NCBI RefSeq assembly: GCF_003807585.1 | Contig: NZ_RMBX01000013.1 | Coordinates: 62,001 to 126,000 of the forward strand | From: Chitinophaga barathri | GTDB taxonomy: Bacteria; Bacteroidota; Bacteroidia; Chitinophagales; Chitinophagaceae | Length of the DNA: 64,000 nucleotides | Reading direction: 5' to 3' | Shown here: in pieces, positions 50,747 through 58,715 of the stretch | How the letters are laid out: every line of letters starts with the position of its first letter | Position numbering within the stretch: the first letter of the stretch is position 1 | The notes under the pieces: model-generated | The model's input: the letters and a program-made list of their open reading frames with translations, nothing else | Told to the model about the DNA's origin: nothing | The model's database searches: none | Made by a program: the position numbers and the translations under genes

Positions 50747-52192
50747 ATGTTAAATCTAGCAAACCTCAAAACACCCGGCGTATACATCGACGAGGTGCCT
50801 AAGTTTCCGCCCTCCGTGGCGCAGGTAGAAACGGCCATTCCCGCATTCATCGGGTACACCCGTTTAACCACCCTCAACGGGGAATCCCTCATCAACAAAC
50901 CGGTGCGCATCACTTCCCTCGTGGAATACGAAGCCATTTACGGCGCGCGGTTCGAAACATTCACCGCTGCGATGAACACCGTTACCGGCGTGAATGTGGT
51001 AGCTACCCCGCCTGTTGCGCCCACCGCCCTGTACAGGATGTATTATTCCCTGCAGATGTATTTCTCCAATGGCGGAGGCCCCTGCTACATTGTTTCCATC
51101 GGAGCTGACACTACCAATCCCACCACACTGCTGAACCACACCGCCGGGCTTGCAGCCATCGGCAAGGAAGACGAGCCTACACTGCTGGTGTTCCCCGACG
51201 CGCTTTCACTTGCGCGCGGTGATTTCTATAACCTGTACGGCCTTGCGCTGGCGCAATGCGCGGATCTGAAGGACCGCTTTGCCATCATCGACATCTTTAA
51301 CGGCCACCTGGATTATACGATCCCCGCCGGTGACAACGTGATAGATGATAATACGAACGGATTCCGCACGCTCATTGGCAACAGTAACCTGCCATACGGT
51401 GCGGCCTATTACCCGCAGCTGGAAACTTCGCTGTCATTCAACTACAACGAAGAAGCCGTGACCATCACCGGCACGCTGAACGGCGCGCCTGTAGTCGCCA
51501 ACTCCGTGCTGCGCATATTTGAGCCCGCGAATGCGGCCGCGGAAGCGCGCTCGTTGTACCATGTAGCCAATAAACTGTACCACGAAATCAAAAATACCAT
51601 TACCGCCATGCCGCTGGTACTGCCGCCGAGCAGCACCATTGCCGGTATCTACGCCACGGTGGACGGTACGCGCGGCGTGTGGAAAGCGCCCGCAAATGTG
51701 AGCCTCCGTTTTGTACGCCGCCCGATGGTGGCTGTGGACGATGCTTCACAGGAAAACCTGAACGTACATACGACAGGAAAATCCGTGAACGCGATCCGCA
51801 CTTTCAGCGGCAAAGGCGTGCTGGTATGGGGCGCCCGTACGCTCGCCGGCAACGACAACGAATGGCGTTACGTGAGCGTCCGCCGGTTCTTCAACATGGT
51901 GGAAGAATCCACCAAAAAAGCGACAGAGCCATTTGTGTTTGAGCCGAACGACGCGAATACCTGGATAAAAGTGCGCGCGATGATCGAGAACTTCCTCATC
52001 CTGCAATGGCGCGCGGGCGCACTGGCAGGCGCGAAACCAGAACATGCCTTTTACGTAAGCGTGGGGCTGGGGCAGACCATGACCGCGCAGGACATCCTGG
52101 AAGGCAGGATGATCGTGGAAATAGGCATGGCCGTAGTACGCCCTGCAGAGTTCATCGTACTCCGCTTCAGTCATAAAATGCAGGAATCTTAA
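50747..52192 (+). CDS. eCIS tail sheath protein 1 (Pvc2-4-like)
   Basis: 481 residues from ATG 50747 (a TTG two codons upstream is also open). The sheath start L-K-T-P-G-V-Y-I-D-E-V-P-K-F-P-P-S-V and the T-A-I-P-A-F-I-G-Y-T strand are standard, as are G-G-G-P-C-Y-I-V-S near residue 111 and the C-terminal core with V-W-G-A-R-T-L-A-G-N-D-N-E-W-R-Y and V-R-P-A-E-F-I-V-L-R-F. Sheath subunits form the contractile outer cylinder that drives the tube into a target. A larger paralog follows 21 bp later. Confidence 0.92.
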   Translation: MLNLANLKTPGVYIDEVPKFPPSVAQVETAIPAFIGYTRLTTLNGESLINKPVRITSLVEYEAIYGARFETFTAAMNTVTGVNVVATPPVAPTALYRMYYSLQMYFSNGGGPCYIVSIGADTTNPTTLLNHTAGLAAIGKEDEPTLLVFPDALSLARGDFYNLYGLALAQCADLKDRFAIIDIFNGHLDYTIPAGDNVIDDNTNGFRTLIGNSNLPYGAAYYPQLETSLSFNYNEEAVTITGTLNGAPVVANSVLRIFEPANAAAEARSLYHVANKLYHEIKNTITAMPLVLPPSSTIAGIYATVDGTRGVWKAPANVSLRFVRRPMVAVDDASQENLNVHTTGKSVNAIRTFSGKGVLVWGARTLAGNDNEWRYVSVRRFFNMVEESTKKATEPFVFEPNDANTWIKVRAMIENFLILQWRAGALAGAKPEHAFYVSVGLGQTMTAQDILEGRMIVEIGMAVVRPAEFIVLRFSHKMQES

Positions 52193-52213
52193 TCATTAAT
52201 AATCTGAACGATC

Positions 52214-54238
52214 ATGGATTATAAAACCCCGGGCGTATTTGTAGAGGAGCTGCAGCTTATTCCCCCTTCCGTAGCCTCCGTAGCCACGGCCATCCCGGCC
52301 TTCATAGGCCATACGGCCGTCACGGCGGACGCGAAAGGCGCCACCCTGGTGAATGTGCCCATCCGCATCACGTCTATACTGGAATACACCACTGTATTCG
52401 GCGGCGGGTATTCTCCCGCTTCGTATTCGATCAGGACGGACGCACAGTTCAACATCACCAGGATCACGCCGGTGAACGGAAGAAGGTATCACCTCTTTGA
52501 CGCCATGCAGCATTACTTCGATAATGGCGGCGGCCCCTGCTACATCGTGACGGTGGGCAACTACACCGCCGATATCATACTCGGCACGGCCACCACCGGC
52601 CTGCTGGGCGGCCTCAAAGCCCTTGAAAAAGTGGATGAGCCTACCCTGCTGGTGTCCCCGGACAGCGTGTCACTGCACCTGCCGGACGGCACGCCGGATT
52701 ATGTGAACGGCGGCAACTTCCACCAGGCGGTGATAGAACAATGCGCACGCCTGCAGGACCGCTTCGGCATCCTGGACCTGCTCGGTGGTGGCCTCGCCCT
52801 GAACCATGCGGACAATCCCGTTCTGAAATTCAGGACAGGCGTGGGCAACCAGGAATTAAAATATGCGGCGGGATATTACCCATGGCTGCAGACATCTTAC
52901 CTGAAAGACATCAGTTTTTCCCAGCTCAATATCGTGGACAATGCGGATGCCGCCGTGCCGGATGCAACCATAGACACCATGACGGGGAACCCCGTGCTGG
53001 ATGCACTGGTGACGGACCTGCGTGCGCGTATTCTCGAAGAGAACCGTGTGTTTGGGAAAATAGCAGCCCCTGTGCTGAACCGGGGCAACTTCAACCCGAT
53101 GTCCGCCCACCTCACCGGGCTGCGCGCGGACGTGGTGAACGCGGGCAATGCAGCACAGGCGCGTACTAATTTTAACGCGCTGATCACTTTCGTGCGCAGC
53201 CTCGCCCTTTCCCTCCGCGACCTGGAAGATGACGCCGGCAATTCGCCCGCCATGATCCATGTGATCGCCGGGCTGAAAGCCAACACGGCCCTCCGCACGC
53301 AGATCATCAACCTCATTTCTTTTGAAAAGAACCAGCACGTACGTTCTTCCGTAGCCGCGGCGCGCACAGAAATAAACGTGGATGGGGACTATGTGCTGCT
53401 GGATACGCAGGACTGGGTGGCAGGCGCAGCCATCAGCACCATCGGCCCCAACGGCACTAACTTCGACGGCGGCTCCGTGCAGGCCACAGCCATCAACGCC
53501 GCGAATGCCACGATGCTGCAAACCGCGTTCGAAGCCATTTCCGGCGCTTACGTAGCCATCCTGCAGGACGCCATTTTCAGAACGGACCAGGCACAGCAGC
53601 AGCTGTTCCTCAAACACCCCTTCTTTAAAGCCGTGTACGAACGCGTACGCGTGGAAATGAGCCTGCTGCCGCCTTCAGGCGCAGTGGCGGGAATCTATGC
53701 CGCTACAGACCGCTCCAGGGGCGTGTGGAAAGCTCCCGCGAACGTGAGCCTCCGCTCGGTGGTAACCCCGGCGTACAAACTCACGGACCAGGAGCAGAGC
53801 ACGCTGAACGTGCATGAGACCGGCAAATCCATCAACGCCATCCGCGCGTTCACGGGCAAAGGCATTCTCGTATGGGGCGCGCGCACGCTCGCGGGCAACG
53901 ACAACGAATGGCGTTACATCAACGTAAGGCGTTTCTTTAATTACGTGGAAGAGTCCACCAAAAAAGCATCCGAGCCTTTTGTATTTGAAGGCAACGATGC
54001 CAATACCTGGGTACGCATCCGCGCAATGATAGAAAACTTCCTGACGCTGCAATGGCGGCAGGGCGCCCTGGCCGGAGCCACTACCAAACAGGCTTTTTAC
54101 GTGAAAGTGGGGCTGAACGAAACGATGACCGCGCAGGACATCCTTGAAGGAAGACTGATCGTGGAAATAGGCATGGCGGCCGTTCGCCCTGCGGAATTCA
54201 TCATCCTCCGCTTCAGTCACAAAATGCAGGAATCTTAA
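52214..54238 (+). CDS. eCIS tail sheath protein 2 (long paralog)
   Basis: 674 residues. Start T-P-G-V-F-V-E-E-L-Q-L-I-P-P-S-V, then G-G-G-P-C-Y-I-V-T near residue 109. The last ~110 residues are nearly the same as in sheath protein 1 (W-R-Y-I-N-V-R-R-F-F-N-Y-V-E-E-S-T-K-K against W-R-Y-V-S-V-R-R-F-F-N-M-V-E-E-S-T-K-K; both end F-S-H-K-M-Q-E-S). About 190 extra residues sit in the middle, so it has an added outer domain. eCIS particles commonly use more than one sheath type, for example at the baseplate-proximal end. Confidence 0.92.
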   Translation: MDYKTPGVFVEELQLIPPSVASVATAIPAFIGHTAVTADAKGATLVNVPIRITSILEYTTVFGGGYSPASYSIRTDAQFNITRITPVNGRRYHLFDAMQHYFDNGGGPCYIVTVGNYTADIILGTATTGLLGGLKALEKVDEPTLLVSPDSVSLHLPDGTPDYVNGGNFHQAVIEQCARLQDRFGILDLLGGGLALNHADNPVLKFRTGVGNQELKYAAGYYPWLQTSYLKDISFSQLNIVDNADAAVPDATIDTMTGNPVLDALVTDLRARILEENRVFGKIAAPVLNRGNFNPMSAHLTGLRADVVNAGNAAQARTNFNALITFVRSLALSLRDLEDDAGNSPAMIHVIAGLKANTALRTQIINLISFEKNQHVRSSVAAARTEINVDGDYVLLDTQDWVAGAAISTIGPNGTNFDGGSVQATAINAANATMLQTAFEAISGAYVAILQDAIFRTDQAQQQLFLKHPFFKAVYERVRVEMSLLPPSGAVAGIYAATDRSRGVWKAPANVSLRSVVTPAYKLTDQEQSTLNVHETGKSINAIRAFTGKGILVWGARTLAGNDNEWRYINVRRFFNYVEESTKKASEPFVFEGNDANTWVRIRAMIENFLTLQWRQGALAGATTKQAFYVKVGLNETMTAQDILEGRLIVEIGMAAVRPAEFIILRFSHKMQES

Positions 54239-54274
54239 TCACCATTGATAACTAACATCCAAAAACCATAAGTT

Positions 54275-54706
54275 ATGGCGAATTATCCGCTTCCCAAATT
54301 CCACTTCCAGGTTGAATGGGGTGGTGCCAGCATCGGGTTCACAGAAGTATCCGGGCTTGACGTACAAACCGACCCCATCGAATACCGCGACGGTGCCAGC
54401 CCTGAATATGTGAAGACCAAAATGCCCGGTATGCAGAAGTTCAGCAACATCACCATGAAACGCGGCAGCTTCAAAGGCGACAACGAATTTTACACCTGGT
54501 GGAATACCGTAGCCCTCAATACCATCGAACGCCGCAACGTTACCATCAGCCTGCTCAATGAAAACCATGAGCCGGTAATAGTATGGAAGGTGAAAAACGC
54601 CTGGCCCATCAAAGTGCAAAGCACCGACCTGAAGGCTGACGGCAATGAAGTAGCCATAGAATCCATAGAACTGGTACATGAAGGTCTTGTGATCCAAAAC
54701 GAATAA
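54275..54706 (+). CDS. eCIS inner tube protein 1 (Pvc1/gp19-like)
   Basis: 143 residues, the normal tube-protein size. Seen: P-K-F-H-F-Q-V-E-W-G near residue 7, F-T-E-V-S-G-L-D-V near residue 22 and I-T-M-K-R-G-S-F near residue 58, the T4 gp19-like core. Tube subunits stack as hexamers inside the sheath and carry cargo. The next gene, a second tube paralog, follows after 5 nt. Confidence 0.9.
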   Translation: MANYPLPKFHFQVEWGGASIGFTEVSGLDVQTDPIEYRDGASPEYVKTKMPGMQKFSNITMKRGSFKGDNEFYTWWNTVALNTIERRNVTISLLNENHEPVIVWKVKNAWPIKVQSTDLKADGNEVAIESIELVHEGLVIQNE

Positions 54707-54711
54707 CAGTT

Positions 54712-55224
54712 ATGTCTGCATTTGATACCCCGCAGGTCGGGTTCCATTTCCTGGTGCTGTTCGAAATACTGCCCCAGTTTCCCAACGATGTGCGTTTCCA
54801 GGAAGTATCCGGGCTGAGCGTGGACATCGAGATGGAAACGAAGCCGGAAGGCGGCGAGCACCGGTTTGTACACAACCTGCCCGTGCGCACGAAGTACAGC
54901 GATGTAACGCTGAAGCGGGGAAAGTTCCTCGGTTCCGGCATCCTGCACTGGGCCAGGCAGGCGATAGACGAATTTAAGTTCAAACCGAGCAACGTCATGA
55001 TCTCCCTCATGAATGCGGATCACGTGCCTTTGTACAACTGGTACCTGATCAACGCCATTCCCAAAAAACTGGAGATCAGCGGCATCAACGCCGGCAGCAA
55101 CGAGATAGTAGTGGAAACGCTGGTACTGTCGTACCAGTACTTCAAATACTACGATCCCGTAAGCGTGGCGCTGGACCTGGCGGCAGGGTTTACCGCATCG
55201 GTAGATATCGGTATCAGTATTTAA
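54712..55224 (+). CDS. eCIS inner tube protein 2 (Pvc5-like initiator)
   Basis: 170 residues. It shares the fold of the first tube protein (F-Q-E-V-S-G-L-S-V near residue 28, V-T-L-K-R-G-K-F near residue 64) but diverges in sequence and has a longer C-terminus (Y-Y-D-P-V-S-V-A-L-D-L-A-A-G). In PVC/Afp, Pvc5/Afp5 forms the first tube layer on the baseplate, and the position here, after the main tube gene, agrees with this role. Confidence 0.88.
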   Translation: MSAFDTPQVGFHFLVLFEILPQFPNDVRFQEVSGLSVDIEMETKPEGGEHRFVHNLPVRTKYSDVTLKRGKFLGSGILHWARQAIDEFKFKPSNVMISLMNADHVPLYNWYLINAIPKKLEISGINAGSNEIVVETLVLSYQYFKYYDPVSVALDLAAGFTASVDIGISI

Positions 55225-55235
55225 AACACGCACAC

Positions 55236-55418
55236 ATGCCCATAGAAATCCGGGAACTGGTGATCCGCGCACGCGTGGAAGAAAGCCCGCAGTCAAACGG
55301 CGGCGGCAACGGCGGCTCATCTCCCCAGAGAGGCATGAGCGCCGCCGATATGGAGAAGATCGTAGCCATGTGCGCGGAAGAAGTGATGAAAGCACTCAAA
55401 CAACAAAAAGAACGATAA
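55236..55418 (+). CDS. DUF5908 small eCIS protein (Pvc6-like position)
   Basis: 60 residues. Start P-I-E-I-R-E-L-V-I-R-A-R-V and a C-terminal helix with M-E-K-I-V-A-M-C-A-E-E-V-M; the middle is a Gly/Ser/Asn linker. This is the DUF5908 pattern found in eCIS clusters between tube and LysM genes. The function is unknown; its place suggests a baseplate or tube-start component. The LysM-type gene starts 3 nt after its stop. Confidence 0.8.
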   Translation: MPIEIRELVIRARVEESPQSNGGGNGGSSPQRGMSAADMEKIVAMCAEEVMKALKQQKER

Positions 55419-55421
55419 ACA

Positions 55422-56198
55422 ATGTTTGATTCCTTATTTGGCACCGGCAAGCTTGAGAAGATGATCATCGTCGCCTTCCTGCCCCCTCAGAACGCGGGAG
55501 ACGCTCCCGTGCTGAGCGTTGCGGATGAGGACAAATACAGCGTGCAGGTGAACCCGGACAATTACACCATCAACTACCAGGTGAATTACGACCGCGCGCC
55601 CGCTCCCGGCAACTCCGCCAGCGAAGCCAAATACGTAAGCACATCGCCCCCCGCGCTGGAATTTACTTTCCTGTTCGACGGCACCGGTGTGATACCGCCG
55701 CCCGCCGGCCCCCTGGACAATGTGCCTATCGCAGGCGCCGTGGCCGGCCTCTTCAGCGGCGAAGAACCTTACGACGTGACCAAAGAGCTGCAGAAGTTTG
55801 CCAAAGTGGTGTACACCTTCGACAGCAGCGGCCACTCGCCCAGGCGGGTACAGCTCACCTGGGGCAAGCTGGTGTTTGAAGGCGTGCTGGGCAGTCTTTC
55901 CCTAAACTATAAACTCTTCGGCCCCGATGGTTCGCCGCTCCGCGTGGAAGCGCGCGCCAGCTTCGAAGGTTCCATTTCAGATATGCTGCGCGAGCTGGAG
56001 GAAAACAAAAGCTCGCCCGACCTTACCCACGTGCGGAAAGTAGTGGCCGGAGACAACATCCTGCTCATGAGCAACGGCATATACGGCACGCCCGACTATT
56101 ACATCGAAGTAGCGAAAGTGAACAAACTTTTCAATTTCAGGCAACTCAAGGCAGGAAAGGAAATCTTTTTCCCTCCCGCTAAAAAGACAAAACCATGA
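55422..56198 (+). CDS. eCIS LysM-like baseplate protein (Pvc7-like)
   Basis: 258 residues. The N-terminal two-thirds form a beta-rich domain found in the Pvc7/Afp7 family (V-N-P-D-N-Y-T-I-N-Y near residue 44, L-E-F-T-F-L-F-D-G-T-G-V). The C-terminus (about 205-253: V-V-A-G-D-N-I-L-L-M-S-N, then I-Y-G-T-P-D-Y-Y, then K-A-G-K-E-I-F-F-P) is LysM-like. In PVC this protein joins the tube to the spike hub. The stop overlaps the spike gene start (ATGA), so both are made together. Confidence 0.88.
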   Translation: MFDSLFGTGKLEKMIIVAFLPPQNAGDAPVLSVADEDKYSVQVNPDNYTINYQVNYDRAPAPGNSASEAKYVSTSPPALEFTFLFDGTGVIPPPAGPLDNVPIAGAVAGLFSGEEPYDVTKELQKFAKVVYTFDSSGHSPRRVQLTWGKLVFEGVLGSLSLNYKLFGPDGSPLRVEARASFEGSISDMLRELEENKSSPDLTHVRKVVAGDNILLMSNGIYGTPDYYIEVAKVNKLFNFRQLKAGKEIFFPPAKKTKP

Positions 56199-57931
56199 GC
56201 GGCACAGGATTATTACCGATAGATCAGGATACAGGCCTGGTAACCTTCACCATAAACGTGAACGGCCAGCCCCTGCCCGGCGATATTCCCGTGCATTCCA
56301 TTACCGTGCACAACGAAGCAAACCGCATCCCCTCCGCCTGCCTCATTGTATCGGACGGCGACGCGGCGCTGGGAGACTGGCCGGTAAGCAACCAGGATTT
56401 TTTCCTTCCCGGCAACGAAATAGAGATACTGGCCGGTTACCGCATGGTGGATGAAGTGATCTTTAAAGGCATCGTAACCCGCCATTCCATCCGCGTGCGC
56501 CAGCAACGGTCCGAAATGGTGATAGAATGCCGCGACAAGGCCGTAATGCTCACCATTGGCCGCAACAGCGCCGTGTACGAAGAAATGAAGGACAGCGACA
56601 TCGCTTCCACGATCCTCGATAAAGAAGGGCTCACCGGCGATGTGGAAGATACTCCCGTGACCCATGCTGAAATGGTTCAGTATGATTGCACGGACTGGGA
56701 TTTCCTCATCAGCCGCATCGAATCCGTGGGCTTTATTACCATCGCCCATGAGGGAAAAATAGACGTCAAAAAACCATTGGTGGAACCCACCGCGCTGGCT
56801 ACGCTCCGTTACGGCACGAACCTCATCGAGTTCGACGCGGAGATAGACGGCAACAATCAATACGGCAGCGTAAAGGCCCAGGCATGGGACCCTGCCGGCC
56901 AGGCCCTCCTGGAAGCGGAAAGCAACGATCCCGGCTGGACCACCCCCGGAGATCTGGACCCCGCCGAATTCGGTATCCCGCTTTTCACCGTCCGGCAGAC
57001 CGGCAGGATGAGCGAGGAAGAAGTGCAGAACTGGGCGGATGCCCGCGCATTGCGCAGCCGCATGGCTTTTATGTGCGGCAGGGCCAGGGTGCAGGGATTC
57101 TCCAAGGCGCTGCCGGGCATTACCGTGGCGCTGGAAGGACTGGGCACCCGTTTCAACGGCATGGGCTGGGTGAGCGGCGTACGCCACGAGATCAGCTATG
57201 GCAACTGGCTTTGCGATCTCCAGCTCGGCATGACGCCGGAGCTGCACGCTGAAAAATTTCATGTACAGGCCAAAGCGGCGGGCGCATTGCTACCCGGCAT
57301 CAACGGCCTGCATATCGGCATCGTGACCGCCCTGGAAGGCGATCCCGAAGGCGAAGGGCGCATCCGTGTAAAAGTCCCGTCTGTGGACCTGGAAGGCGAA
57401 GGCACCTGGGCGCGTGTATCCACCCTGGATGCGGGCAGCTCCCGCGGCAGCTTTTTTTTGCCGGAAGTGGATGACGAAGTGGTGGTAGGTTTCCTGGACG
57501 ACGATCCGCGTTACCCAATCGTACTGGGCGGGCTGAACAGCAGCGCAAAAGCTTCAGCACTCACCGCCGCGGACGATAACCACGAAAAAGGGTTCACTAC
57601 CCGCAGCGGAATGCGCCTACTTTTTAACGACGACAAAAAAACACTCACTATAGATACCCCCGGCGGCAATATGATCGTGATGGACGAAGACGCGAAAGAG
57701 ATTAAAGTGGAAGACCTGAACGGGAACAAGATCGTAATGTCCAAAGACGGTATCACCATCGAAAGCGCGAAAGACCTGGTCATGAAAGCATCCGGCAGCG
57801 TGAAGATGGAAAGTTCGACAGGATTTGAAGTAAAGGCGGGCACACAGTTCAAGGCGGAAGGATCCGCCGGTATGGAGATCAGTTCCAGCGCCAATACGGT
57901 GATCAAAGGCACAATGGTCATGATAAACTAA
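56195..57931 (+). CDS. eCIS central spike protein (Pvc8, VgrG-like)
   Basis: 578 residues. Residues about 1-370 are the gp27-like hub (D-Y-T-type D-G-D-A-A-L-G-D-W near residue 50; Y-D-C-T-D-W-D-F-L-I near residue 165). Residues about 375-450 are the gp5 OB-fold (G-I-V-T-A-L-E-G-D-P-E-G-E-G-R-I, then S-F-F-L-P-E-V-D-D-E-V-V-V-G-F). The remainder is a triple beta-helix needle (I-E-S-A-K-D-L-V-M-K, then V-K-M-E-S-S-T). The PAAR tip gene follows after 6 nt. No enzyme domain is attached, so cargo is likely separate. Confidence 0.92.
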   Translation: MSGTGLLPIDQDTGLVTFTINVNGQPLPGDIPVHSITVHNEANRIPSACLIVSDGDAALGDWPVSNQDFFLPGNEIEILAGYRMVDEVIFKGIVTRHSIRVRQQRSEMVIECRDKAVMLTIGRNSAVYEEMKDSDIASTILDKEGLTGDVEDTPVTHAEMVQYDCTDWDFLISRIESVGFITIAHEGKIDVKKPLVEPTALATLRYGTNLIEFDAEIDGNNQYGSVKAQAWDPAGQALLEAESNDPGWTTPGDLDPAEFGIPLFTVRQTGRMSEEEVQNWADARALRSRMAFMCGRARVQGFSKALPGITVALEGLGTRFNGMGWVSGVRHEISYGNWLCDLQLGMTPELHAEKFHVQAKAAGALLPGINGLHIGIVTALEGDPEGEGRIRVKVPSVDLEGEGTWARVSTLDAGSSRGSFFLPEVDDEVVVGFLDDDPRYPIVLGGLNSSAKASALTAADDNHEKGFTTRSGMRLLFNDDKKTLTIDTPGGNMIVMDEDAKEIKVEDLNGNKIVMSKDGITIESAKDLVMKASGSVKMESSTGFEVKAGTQFKAEGSAGMEISSSANTVIKGTMVMIN

Positions 57932-57937
57932 ATAACG

Positions 57938-58228
57938 ATGTCATTAGCAGCAAGAGTAGGCGATATGCACGTTTGTCCCATGGTGACGGGAACGGTGCCC
58001 CATGTGGGCGGCCCTGCCCTGCCTCCCGGCGGCACTACGGTAATGATAGGAGGGGTGCCTGCCCTGCGTGTGGGAGACATGTGCACCTGCACCGGCCCGC
58101 CGGATACGGTCGTGAAAGGTTCTGCCACGGTGATGATCGGCGGGGCGCCCGCGGCCAGGATGGGGGACAGCACAGCGCATGGCGGTTCGATAGTGATAGG
58201 CTGCCCCACGGTGCTGATAGGAGGATGA
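57938..58228 (+). CDS. PAAR-domain spike tip protein (Pvc10-like)
   Basis: 96 residues, a stand-alone PAAR domain. It shows the repeated A-R-V-G-D-M-H-V-C, V-M-I-G-G-V-P-A-L-R-V-G-D-M and V-M-I-G-G-A-P-A-A-R-M-G-D patterns and the zinc-type residues His and Cys at V-C-P-M, C-T-C-T and H-G-G-S-I-V-I-G-C. PAAR cones sharpen the VgrG spike and can hold effectors. No effector domain is fused. It sits between the spike and the gp25 gene. Confidence 0.92.
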   Translation: MSLAARVGDMHVCPMVTGTVPHVGGPALPPGGTTVMIGGVPALRVGDMCTCTGPPDTVVKGSATVMIGGAPAARMGDSTAHGGSIVIGCPTVLIGG

Positions 58229-58312
58229 AAATGTTTTTGATATAAAGAATAACAACTGTTTTGTGTTCCACGAAAAGTGAAGATTGACCTCAAAGAATAA
58301 AATTGTTTTGCG

Positions 58313-58714
58313 ATGCCCCAGGAAAATGCTTTTCTCGGAAGAGGATGGAGCTTTCCGCCCGTCTTTTCCAAACTGGACAAAGAAGTAAAAATGCTGGAAG
58401 CGGAAGAAGATATCCGCAGCAGCATCTCCCTGATCCTTTCCACGGAGCTGGGCGAGCGCGTGATGCAACCCGGTTTTGGCTGGAAGCGGGACCGCTGGAT
58501 CTTCGAATCCCTCGGCACCACTACCGCCACCGCCATCCAGCATGAGATCAAAACAGCCCTTCTGCTGTACGAGCCCCGGATAGACCTGAACGAAGTGAAA
58601 CTGTTACCTGAAGACAGGGAAGCCGGCAAAGTGAGCATTCACGTGGATTATACCGTAAGAAGCACGAACAGCCGCAGCAACCTGGTATTTCCTTTCTATC
58701 TAACTGAAAAGTAA
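58313..58714 (+). CDS. gp25-like baseplate wedge protein (Pvc9-like)
   Basis: 133 residues, usual for gp25/GPW. Pattern: G-R-G-W-S-F-P-P near residue 9, S-I-S-L-I-L-S-T-E-L-G-E-R near residue 38 and R-V-M-Q-P-G-F-G-W near residue 50, typical of the wedge protein. It joins the sheath to the baseplate. PAAR precedes it here, whereas in the PVC numbering gp25 (Pvc9) comes before PAAR (Pvc10). The baseplate-J gene starts 1 nt after its stop. Confidence 0.9.
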   Translation: MPQENAFLGRGWSFPPVFSKLDKEVKMLEAEEDIRSSISLILSTELGERVMQPGFGWKRDRWIFESLGTTTATAIQHEIKTALLLYEPRIDLNEVKLLPEDREAGKVSIHVDYTVRSTNSRSNLVFPFYLTEK

Positions 58715-58715
58715 C

